From Theristus sp. LFF4_11 (lineage: Eukaryota; Nematoda; Chromadorea; Monhysterida; Xyalidae): a DNA stretch of 64,000 nt. The translations under genes were made by a program, and so were the position numbers. Position 1 is the stretch's first letter; the number at the start of each line of letters is the position of its first letter. The DNA is taken from contig JASANC010001254.1 of assembly GCA_030248135.1 (NCBI GenBank), positions 1 through 64,000 on the forward strand, read 5' to 3'. Of this stretch, positions 34,232 to 45,134 are shown one piece after another. Under the pieces are notes generated by a model. That model was not told where the DNA came from, searched no databases, and saw only the letters and a list, made by a program, of their open reading frames with translations.

Positions 34232-37200
34232 TCAAAACATCTTCTGCGGCAGCACCAAGTTCGCCAGATAGGACATCCACTGCATGACGCGCGGCACCTG
34301 ACCGTCGTCGGCGTCACCGCGCGGTTCTCTCACGGCCGTCGTGTCGTAATGTCCGAACGTCAGCAGCTCGACGACTTGCAGCGTCGCGTCAACAGCGGCA
34401 TGCACGACGTTGTACAGCTGCATGAAGACACCGTGGATGGCGTGCGCCGTCTGGTGCGACTCGACCGTCGTGTAACAGCTGACGTAGACGCCGTCGACCA
34501 GCATTTTGCCGGATTTCGTAATTGGCGAGTAGATGCCGAGCGCCGGCACGCGGTTGACGGCGGCGATCCGGGCGGGACGCAGACGGCCGGACGCACCGCT
34601 GCCGCCGGTGTTGTCGGCGACGAAGATGCACTGGCCTGCAAGCCGAAGTGGAACATGAGAAAAACAACAACGCGTGCTGTCTGAGGCCGTGAATCTTGTT
34701 GAGTTGAGTACGTGTTTCAAGTCCCACTTGAGTGATAACAACGCAAACGCACACCAGCAGTGCACAGCAAGGCGTCCCTGTATTTGTACCGGTGTGCTTC
34801 GCACTGGGTCATGGCAGTCAAGCACCAAAAAATTAACGCAGACACCGTTACATTTTCAACACCTACTTGAAAGCAGCTAATTTGGAAGTGTGAGAGTTTG
34901 TTGGACATAAGTTTACCTTGCTCTAACATAAAAATCCCACTGACCAAGTTTTGCGTTGTACGCAAATTGACTCTTATAAATCGGATCTTTCCATTCAGCG
35001 GCAGCCAACACTTCGACGGCTTTCTCGCACGGCATTACCGGCAGCAGATGGTTTTCGGAGATTGTCAACTCGGATAACTCCATTTCCTCGCTGCCTTCCT
35101 CTTCGAGCGACTCGGCGGTAATCTTTAGATAATCGATACCGTCGTCGGGCAGTCGATGGTACCAGAATTCGACGCGTTCATAGTTCACTGCATCGACCAG
35201 AATCTTGAAATCAAGCGGAACGAGTTTAGTTGATGAAACTGGAGAAAAACGCAATGCATCGTTGATTTTAGTTTATAATGGATTGTAGCCGCATTCCGCA
35301 ACACAAAAAGCTCGTGGGGTTAATACTGGGCAGATCTGATCACCTAATAATGCGGACCACTAAAATCAATCCGTCAACGAAGGCAAATAAATGCAATAAA
35401 AAATCTGTAATGTACGACCTACATTTATCAAAAAGTCAAATCAAAAAGAAAACACTAAGGAAAATTTTTAGCCAACAAACATTGATAAAGTGACAAGCAA
35501 CAAGCGCACCTCGTCATCAATTGCCAACTCCTTCATCGGCACCTGACCTCGGCGAGTTTGTAGTTTGCTGTTGCCGTCGAAACATGCCACACCAGCAATA
35601 CCAGCGAAACTGCCGAGGTTGATGCCTGCGTGATCACTTGTGGCCAAGTTTTGAGTATTTTTAACCGCATTGAATTGTTTAAAAAATACTACATGAGCAG
35701 AACAAATAAACGTCTAGAAACCTGTTCGTTAACTGAGACCAACTCATTGAAGCAATAATTGAAATCGAGAGTGAGCTCAATGAGATGTTAAAAAAGTCCT
35801 CACTCGGTTCCTGACCCCGTTAATTTCATGAGCCACCAACCCAGAGTCAACTCAACCAAAAAAACCACGACATACACAGAAAAACGCGTTCTCACCCGGT
35901 CCTTGGCCCTGTTGATTCTGTGAGCCGCCAATGATCGACGACGGCGGTATGAAACCGTGCGGCGGTCGGATCGGCCGTGGCGTCACCCGTTCGTCGGTGT
36001 CCTCATAGGAAGCGCTGTCGTCCTTTCTCGTCGTACGCCGAGTGGTCGTCGTCGTCGTCGTCGTCTTCTCGCAGTCGACACGACAGCCGGTGACCACGTA
36101 GCCGTCACTTGAAAAAACGGGAGACATACATTTGTCAATGTGGCAAATCAATGAAAGTCTACGTATTATACGATTGTCTTGCAGTTTTATTGGAGTGTTT
36201 TCCTGCGTCGATCTCACGAAATAAGACCACTGAACTAAAGATACCAAAGTGAACAATTCAACTAAAGATATGAAGAAGATCACTTGACCATATGTTGTTT
36301 GTTCTAAATTTGATTCATATGGTTTTAAGACCCATTAAGAGACCCTTAATATGTTGTTCAAACATAATTAATCACACATTAACAAAAAAATTGTTTTTTT
36401 TTTGTTGGTAACTAACTCAGTCGGTAGACGAGCGATGTCGACGACAAACAGAAACTTTGAGTATTCAAAATGGTCGTGCAAGAAAGTCAACGCCCAGCCG
36501 TGATTATCCGGTTCGATAACAGCTGTAACATGAAATGAAACAAGATTGCACTATTTCCGGCATTTTTGAAAATGTTTAACTCAGTGCATGCTATTCAACA
36601 TGTAAAAATGACAAGCAAAAAACCGTACTAGCGGCGCGTTTCGTTCGTCTCTGCGCTGAGTTTGGTATAAATTCCGGGTTCTCTGCATAACCGGGAAATT
36701 TATCTCTGATTATCAACGGGTAACACGTTGTTGACTTGTATTCCTCGGGTGTTGGCGAAAATGTGCAACACGTTTTGCGTGGGTAGCTTGAACGAGAATG
36801 GTTATGCGAATTAGAAACAATGAGAAGGCGACAAAATGCTGGAATTCAAAATTGCTAGAAAAGAATTGTATTCGAATATAAATACCGGATTTTACAAGCA
36901 AAGAACAACCGCTTACTCCACTCGCTGCACTGCTTCGTAGAAACCGCTCAGGAAGCTCAGCGTTTGTGGGTGAGCCGGTGGACAAGCGCTACGTGTGTAT
37001 CGGCAAGTCTATAATAGTTGATCGACATTTTCTGAACACTTTGGAAAATCGCGTTAGTGTCAAAACTTTTTAAAATGAAACTGCAAGAATTGCAGTAGCT
37101 GTTTCAATTTGGAAGTCAAAAAAGGATCTTTGAGGACTGAAAACTGACCACGGACTCCTCGCAGAGCGGCGAATTTAAGCACTGCATGTAGATGGCATTG

Positions 37201-37343
37201 TGTTTGACGTCAGTTACGGCGAGCACATAATTCTGCGGACATTGGTATCGGCCGACTGGGTCCGGTATAATGCCACTGACCATTTCAAAGAACACAGCCG
37301 CGATATAGCAGAAAAATAGATTAATTAACGTGCGTCGCCTCAT
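34232..37343 (-). CDS. Hedgehog-related secreted protein with Hog/Hint autoprocessing domain (warthog-like)
   Basis: Eight exons join in phase to 513 residues: 37343-37149, 37008-36917, 36786-36629, 36522-36417, 36107-35896, 35625-35510, 35203-34945 and 34635-34232. A signal peptide (1-24) is followed by a cysteine-rich N-domain with KTCCTF and a furin-like RRTKR site near residue 148, then a Thr-run and Pro-rich linker (about 188-250). The Hog/Hint part starts at C269 (CFDGNSKLQT), continues with ISENHLLPV (341-349) and ends with GIYSPIT, VDGVYVSCY and ESHQTAHAIHG, matching the sterol-dependent autoprocessing domain. Such proteins are exported and cleave themselves just before the first Hint cysteine; nematode relatives act mainly in epidermis and cuticle. 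The residue before C269 is Ala, not Gly, and the TxxH pair reads SxxH. The N-domain is closest to warthog proteins by cysteine layout, but this is inferred. Confidence 0.9.
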
Positions 37344-40300
37344 GTTGACAGTTCTACCTTATGACCCACGACTGTTTCCACCCACCGTTGAAGCTGGTGA
37401 GTTAAAAAATAAATAATATTTTTACAAATAAAGTTTTCAGTTATCCGTTGCAAATAAAATCTTTGAGAAGATCATGGTATCATATAAAGATTAAACCAAA
37501 ACCTAGTGTAAAGAATCCAAAAAATCACATCATTTGCAGTACGTGACAAATAAGTATCCTAGATACATGCGCATAACCATGACGTGATACCGATAGTACC
37601 TATTAGTTGCAGCTAATGAATACGGTAGTAATCAAATGCCGCCAAGGATACACATTTTTAACGCGCGGAAACGTTACGAAAGCAAAGTTCTTTACACATG
37701 TTTATGTCTATACTTGTCATTCAATCATTATGATAAAGACAGTTGAGACACTATGTAACCTCGAAGGACAGGTTGAGATGACGAAACAAAATACTAAAAA
37801 AAAACGAATAAATGCATGTCCCACAGGAACTAATCTAGATCCAGGTGCTGAGCACATTTGTGAACTCTAATCAGATATTAAAACAAAAGTGTATTCGCAA
37901 AAAATTCTTAAGATATTATAACTTCTAATTACTAAAGCGCACATTGCGTATGTGTAAAAACCACTCCGAATTAAAAAGAACACGCAGTAAAGTTACTGTA
38001 CAACGTTCATGTGCACGGCACGCACCAGTAATTGCACATACGTACAACGTACCTGTTATCAAAAACACACACGACCGGATTTTTACCGTACCGCGATAGA
38101 TAGTACCTTCCCTTGCCAAGGAAATTGCGTGCTCACTATTGCTCGAAGCTATCTTGACAACGATGTGAATGATGCAGAAATGAATGAAAGTTGATCACCT
38201 TAGAATGGATAAGATAGTAGATTTTGTAGAAAAGGCACTAGACAGTAGATTTATTTTTAAGAAAATTTGATTATGTGAAAATTTCTACTAAGAAGTTTCT
38301 GTTTCAGAAAAACCATACTCACAAGTAACATTACTTTTTGACTATTTTTATTTTAGTTTTGACATGAAGCAAACCAAGAAATAATGTGAGTGTTTACTTT
38401 TTGATTAATAGAAAGAAATGATGCCTTTGAGTACTTTCTTTTTTTCATTTTTATATCAAAAACAGTAATTTTCACTTTCGAGTGTAAAAATAGTCTGCAA
38501 TCCATAAACAAACACAAAATAAAACAATACTCTAAGACAAAAAAATGAACACGTTCCTATTTACTGGTAAAATTTATTAAAAAAACATTGAACAATAAAT
38601 TTTTAAACTGCAAACAATCATTTATGTTTGAAACTCACTTATATTCTTGTAAATATTGGAAATAAAAAATATTGATTTCAGCAACAGCAACCATCAAACT
38701 AGCATATTTTTCAACAAGTTTAATGATAAAAAACACACGTTTTCAAAATAGCGAAAAGACCAAAGTTTCAAATTGCTCTGTCAAGGTAAGATATGGTACC
38801 AACATGAATTAAAATTACAATCAGCAAGACTAAAGTCAGAAAAGAACAGAAACAGCTCGATGATAGTTTAAAATGAACACCGACATTTAATTAGCACACG
38901 ACAACAAAAAAACACATGAAACGTGATGTGCTGAATTTTCCGAAGAAAGTGGACAGCACTCGGTGTGTAAATAAAGACCGTAGCACGTTATAACGAAAGA
39001 GCAAAATTAACACATCAAAATCAGCAAACTAAAACGTTAGCAAACAGCGGTTTTTCTTGTTTTTACACAAATTTCATTCTTCACTAACAGCCGTTTACGT
39101 GTGCGTCACAAAACGACGTAATCAAAGAAAAAACACACAAAAACTTTTTTCTCTCCGTTGACGTTTTCACAAGAACAGGTCAGGTCAGGTCGCATGTCAA
39201 TTTTTTGGTAAAAAAACTGAACTAACCTGGCAAACAGAAACATATGGAGTTGTCTTCAAAAGATCCAGAGGTCAAAACTTTATTTCCATTGTCCAGTATC
39301 ATTAGTGGGAGGGGTACCTTCAGTCGAACTCAATAAAATGTGGAATCAGTTGATTGGTCGGCCGAGGGGAGGCTGCTCACACTCCGCACCTTTCTTTTTT
39401 CGTGGATCTGGATTCTATTGAAACGTGTTTCCTTTGAATGAGTGTGAATTTCCAGCACCCTTTTCACGCTAAAAAAACTGAAAATGTTAGAGACTGCAAA
39501 ATTCAGATTTTTTTTTAAATCAACAGCTCAAAATGTATTTTTTTGTTTGATGACGACGACGACGTCGTCGCTTAATTTTTGCGTGTGGACTGAAAGATAA
39601 AAGCCTGAAAGGAGTGCGCTGTGCATGGTTTGCTGCGTGCACCAAGTAAATGAACACAGCAGCTTGCCAAAAACAACTTGAAAACGGTGAAAATGAAAGC
39701 AAAGTCGTCGTCGCGCCGTCGTCGTCCGCGAAGTCAGAACGCATTTTTTTAATTGCGGACGCATGTCGATCGGTCAGCTAGGACTGAAACCCCCTTCAGC
39801 TGGCTACACAGCGCACTCACTTCAGGCTTTTGTTTTTTAGTTCACACGCAAAAATTGGCACTTGGCATTAGTCGGCACATCGCTGTTTCGTCAACCGATA
39901 CCTCACCTCTCTTCCATGCAGCATGTGACAGAACGGAAAGCCAAACAAGCCATCACAAAATTGCTGCGATTTTCAGCAACAATCGGAACAGGTGAACTGG
40001 TACATGCGGTCCGAATGTTACGTTACGGTACAGGACGCTGCATTTTTATTTCCGACATACCGCGGCGGACAGAACACCGGACACAACGTCGGACATTTTT
40101 ATTTGGCGTGCACACCATAATTGAAAGAAAACTAAAAACCATAAAGAAGAAAAGCGAACTCAAACAAAAACCAAGCAGAAAACCGAAATAACCAAAATAA
40201 AAACGCGACGCAGCGCATTTGGAAAAACAAGCGAATTGAAGCATATCCACCAAATCAATGACAGATGATGTTTATTTGAATCCACAATCAAAAACATGGT

Positions 40301-41101
40301 CAAGAAATTTCAGATAACTTTTTGAAAAAAAAAAATCAAAAATATCAGCATAGATCAGCAGATCACAACCAATCACGAAAAAGTGAAGTAATCAAAAAGC
40401 AGTTATAAATAACGCGCCATAACTGAATTAAACTAGCAAAACATATTATTGGTCCCCGTTTTCTCTCTTCCAGTCTAAAACAAACAATTCTTGCAGTTTC
40501 TTATCAATCGAGCACTCAACTGAATAAACTTGATGAAACACGAAAACAGAAAAATAGAATGATCGTGTTCTGTTCGCCTGCGCCAGCTGAAAATTTGAAT
40601 GGCAGAAAAGGGTGCGCATAGGCACAGGTGGGACACTCAAAACACAGAAACAACATGGAAACAAACTCTTGTGGTGTCAAATGGATGGATGGATGGATGG
40701 TGATCAAACCTACAATGTATCACAACATTCAGTAAACCCAGTTAGTATAGCTCAGTTATTCGAACAAGAGAACCGAAATGACGTCAGGTGCTCTAAAAAC
40801 ACGTGCTTGTCATGCACCTAATCCGGACTCTCTGGATTCTCCTGCACAGCTACCCGGAATTTCCGTTTGCCTAATTTCTTCACGTGAAAAATACGTGAAA
40901 TAATGAACCAGGACATATTTCTGATATCTGTGCGCGAGACACCGCGTTTTGAAAGCAAATGAGACATCAATTTGGTTCAACACGGATGGCTTTTCAACAC
41001 ACAAAAAGGCTATGGCTACAACTAAAGACTGACAGCTGAGTGCTAAAGCCTAGCAAGCGTTACCCTGTTAAATCAGTTTTGACAAAATGACCAGACAAAA
41101 A
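37344..41101. other. Long A+T-rich spacer upstream of the hedgehog-related gene
   Basis: About 3.8 kb. It holds the hedgehog-related promoter side, then very A+T-rich DNA to about 39250. After that come a diverged TA-MITE end (near 39322), an imperfect ~45 bp inverted repeat pair (39578-39622 and 39808-39855), a GGAC-family fragment (40050-40110) and a (GGAT)n run (40682-40700). A 74 bp exon-like frame at 40446-40519 (minus) could not be joined to anything. Confidence 0.45.
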
Positions 41102-44100
41102 TCAATCATGCCACGGAATCACTTTTCGCTCATAGAGGAACTTTCCATTCGGTTCCGTCGCGCCGGCGGGCAAAGTGGCCAGATAAATGGGCGTGTCTGC
41201 GCCCTCGTCGATTGTCTTCACCCCTTTATGGCTGGTCATGTCCGTGTCCACGTAGCCGGGACAACACTGCGGACAAAAAAATGGGTATAATTGGGCAAAA
41301 TTATGTTTGTTTTTTATTTGACCAAATAAATGTGCACGTCCTCGCACCGACATGCCCAAAATTAATGCACATGTTCGTGCACTTTATTGACGCATGTGCA
41401 CAAACAAACAACACATAAATTCAGATTTCGATTCAGACTTCAATTTTCGAGAGCAAAAACGGCTGCACCTATATATGGTTTTCAGAAAAGACAGAAGCTG
41501 TCTTTGACAAAAAATGTGAATGAATCGAACAGTGCACGAACACATGCATCTGCATGAAAATGTGCATTTTTTTGCGTGGATGCTTCTCCGGACAAGACCG
41601 ACTCATCTTCTGCTTCAGCAAATTTTTGAAAGCACTAAAATCGCATCAAATTACAGATATTGTTTGCGGAAACCACACGTGCACACTCATTGGCTGCCTG
41701 CAAAAAACATCATCCAACGATCATAAGAAAAAAGAGAGAAACACAAACCGCATTAATCAAAATGCCGTCCTTGGAAAATTCGCGACACTGCATCATGGTC
41801 AGTGCGATTTCGGCAGCCTTCGACACGCAATATGCGCTGTTCGGAAAGCCGAGCTCTTTGTGGTCGCCGGTTTTTGCATGGCTGCAGTCAGAAAACGTGT
41901 GATTTTCAAAACGACAAATATCCTGTGACAAGTGGCTTTGCGGGATGTTTGGCCACTGACAAGAACATTTGCACACGTATTGTGGATTTATTCAAACGTG
42001 TCCGGACTAAAATGACATCATTTGCTTAAAAAACGCCCGTTTGTCAAAGTACAGTTTAAAATGTCAGTTTGATATAACTGATTCGACATTCACCATTTGT
42101 TCACGGGAAGAAACCGGCTAAACGGAAAATCTGGTTTGCTGTGAACGGCAAGCGCATGTTTGGCGGCACATGACGTCATTTCAGTGGGACACGTTTAAAA
42201 AAATAGGTCATACATTGATGTGCTATGGTCTGCCGGTATAACACAGCGATAAGATTGGGCAAGCATGTGACGTCCGCTATAAAAATCACACAAAAACACA
42301 CATTATTTACTCATTTGAAGACTTCAAGTTGAGCCATTTTTAGAATAGAAAAACAGTCTGCGCAAGGAGTTGAGACAAGTGATCATTTCTTCCAATTCAA
42401 TTCAAGTTGTCGCAGTAGATCCATTCAACTTGTAGCACGGGTGAAATCTCGACTCATAAAAACCAATCAACGATTTCGGGAAAAAAGTGTGAACCGGACA
42501 ACAATTCGGTGTTCTGAGCAGCACCTGACAAACTCATTCACAAGATCGTCCAATTGTTTTTGTGTAGTGGAATCGGATTTCAAAATCGTCACCACTCTCT
42601 CGCCGTACTTTCCACCGTAAGTGCCGTTGACAACGCCAGCCTGGCTGCACACGTTGACGACTCTGCTTGTGTCGAAATTGAGAAACAGTCGTTTCTAGTG
42701 GAACAGAAAAACAACAAGGAACAACAAAACAGTTCAAAAATGCATTCAATGCTGCTTGGTTGGTGGTAATGAGGTTGGTTGAAATGAAATCAAACACCCC
42801 GATATTGCGGCTATATATGTTTTTTGCAACTCCGATTCCGTTCAGTTGTTTTTGTTTCTCGCGAGCTCTGTGTTCGGAGAAAAAGTGACAGGTTTAAAAA
42901 GATGCGATACTAACGCTATTACAAGCTTTTGGCGGTGCAGACCAATAGACGAATCAGTCATCCAACCAATGCCCACAAAAAAAGTTGTGTTCTGTCGCAG
43001 AAATTGAATAAAAAACTAAAAAAAGCGCCAACCGTCCATTGGATCGAATCAACGGCAATAGCGCCTGACTGACTTGCTTGGTGCCAAAATAATTGATCGC
43101 GTTGGTCACCTCGGCCTGTTGACCGAACGGCTCGGTTGCTGCTTGCTGAATTTAAACAAAACCTCAAAAAACCTTTCACCGTCGTCAAAAGTTTAAATTC
43201 AGGACGCCGATTGACTGCATTAACCGCTTGTTATTCGATTTCCTTACGATAGAGGGTTTTATGCGAGACCATGTACTTTGTCAACACAACACAATTATGA
43301 TAAAACGCAAACAGACGCACTACGAACACGCAAGCACATATGAACAACAGTGCGGATCGTGGTAATTCCGGTTCTGCAGCTGCGTGCAGATTTTTTTTGA
43401 TGTTTCACTTTTATAAATCTTGCAAACCGGGTTTTTGTTTCAAAACAACATTACCGCAGTGTGTTGTGTTGCAACGGAACGGGGTGCCTTTTTCACAGAA
43501 AAGGCCTTTAAATTTAGTCCTTTGACCAATTGTTCGAGTTTTGTTGTACCTAAAACAAGAAAACACGTCCAACCTTGAACGCAAAGCCAGCGTTATTGAC
43601 CAGTACATCCAGTCCGCCGTGTTTCTCGTTCAACGTTTGCTGCAATCCAGCGACACTGGCAGCGTCAGTGATGTCCAGCTGGTGAAATTGCACCTGACGA
43701 TGAAAATATTAAAAAAAACGTGAAAACTCACAATTCGCAGCGATTTTCCAAATCGTTTCTCTAAATTAAAGCTTGCTTCGCAGAAACAAACCTTGTCTGC
43801 GTTTGGTGACCCGAGCTCTTGTTTCACTTGAGCAAGCGCTGTTTTGCCGAGCTGTTCGTTACGAGCTGAAGAAGTGTTGAGAATTTCTTTTTGTTTGTTT
43901 GTGTGTTCAATTCATTCCCAATCCCGTTAAAACCATCAATGTTATCCGGAGAATTCATTTGTTTTTTTGGTTCTGCTTCTTCTGATCCTCTCTGAACCTG
44001 ACGATTGACGAACCTGCTCTGAAGAAAAGAGGGGTCAAAACAAAAACAAACCTGTCAAATAAACGACACCATCGAACACCTTCGCGAGCCCACGCACGAT

Positions 44101-44743
44101 TCCGTATCCAATGCCTTTGTTCGAACCAGTGACCTGCAAAAATATGCTAATGTGCTTGCATTGCATAGTTGTTTTAGTCAGGAGGGGTTGGGGTGGAGGG
44201 ATGTACGTAGATGAACCAGCTGGAGCAAATTTTCCAGTAAAGTAGCTGACGAAATTTGTGGGTGGGGCGGGGGGAGCAAGTGGATTTTTAGGCATCATCT
44301 TTCTTTTATTAAACGTGTCCCAATATCCGTTTGCACGCACAGACAGACAAAATGGTTCACGGCTGTGCGGCAATTCGAAATCAGCGAAACTCAACGCATT
44401 CTGACGGCAGAACTGCGCAAGAAATCGAAAAACTAATCAGAATCATTTCTTTTTTTTTTAATATTTGAAGCACTGAATTTCTCACTGAAAAAAATATTTT
44501 ATGTCATATTTGAACTATGTTCGAGCGCAAAACAAGCTTTTCAGCTGTGCCTGTGCGGATTTCCACACATCATTTAACATTATTCGGAATCTTTCGCACG
44601 AAAAGCTTTTTGCCCCCCCCCCACGCCAAAAAAACTCTATTTCTTGTGCTTTGCAAAAAATGATCAAAAAGGCGACGGAAAAACAAGATACCAATAATAA
44701 AAGCAAACAACACACAAAAACGCACCACTGCGACGCGAGTCAT
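41102..44743 (-). CDS. Carbonyl reductase (short-chain dehydrogenase/reductase, CBR1-like)
   Basis: Eight exons give 280 residues, close to the 277 usual for the family: 44743-44726, 44133-44052, 43865-43792, 43693-43574, 43145-43033, 42662-42525, 41881-41749 and 41266-41102. The first exon codes only for MTRVAV and was found by its donor and phase. The Rossmann glycine motif is TGSNKGIG (8-15), followed by VNNAG (90-94), catalytic Ser142 (RVVNVCS) and Y199-K203 (SAYCVSK). NACCPGYVDTDM and a late GADTPIYLA segment follow. The enzyme should be cytosolic, NADPH-dependent, and reduce aldehydes and ketones. It is divergent from the sirtuin gene 391 bases away. A ~215 bp MITE lies in intron 6. Confidence 0.93.
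41990..42205. mobile_element. MITE with TTCAAACGTGTCC ends, copy 1
   Basis: Inverted ends TTCAAACGTGTCCGGACTAAA and CAGTGGGACACGTTTAAAA with ATGACGTCAT-like blocks just inside. The copy at 54633-54864 is in the opposite orientation. Non-coding, in intron 6 of the carbonyl reductase gene. Confidence 0.75.
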
Positions 44744-45134
44744 GTTGTTTGTTGGCACAATAGAACGATTTGACTTTGATTTGCGAAAACCACAACTTGC
44801 TGAATAAGAGGAAAAGTTTGAAATTACTCTGCTTTTTATTTGTTGTCGTAAAAATTAACTACTCATAGTCCCGGCTTAGTAGCACTTTTATTATAAAAAA
44901 GTACTTGAGCAAGCAATGCGGGCATGCAACATCTGTTTGTGGTTCAGTTTTAAACTAGTACCTCACCACACCTAACCTGTGGTGGCTGCGTGCTAATGCT
45001 TTTTTTGCTTGACTTTACCGCATTTATTTCGTTTACGAGGTTGCATTGTTCCCACAAATCATTATGATTCATTTTTCAGCCTTGTCACGTCAGCAATAGC
45101 CGAAAAAAATCAGTCCAACATTAACCGCAAAAAC
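44744..45134. promoter_or_regulatory. Shared 391 bp intergenic region of two divergent genes
   Basis: The carbonyl reductase ATG (minus) and the sirtuin ATG (plus) are 391 bases apart with no other exon between, so any promoters lie back to back here. No TATA box or other motif was assigned. Confidence 0.45.

Noticed and set aside
40446..40519. A 74 bp exon-like frame (minus) ending LDWKRENGDQ
   Set aside because: It has a good acceptor and a stop but no upstream exon in phase, and neither neighbouring gene needs it.
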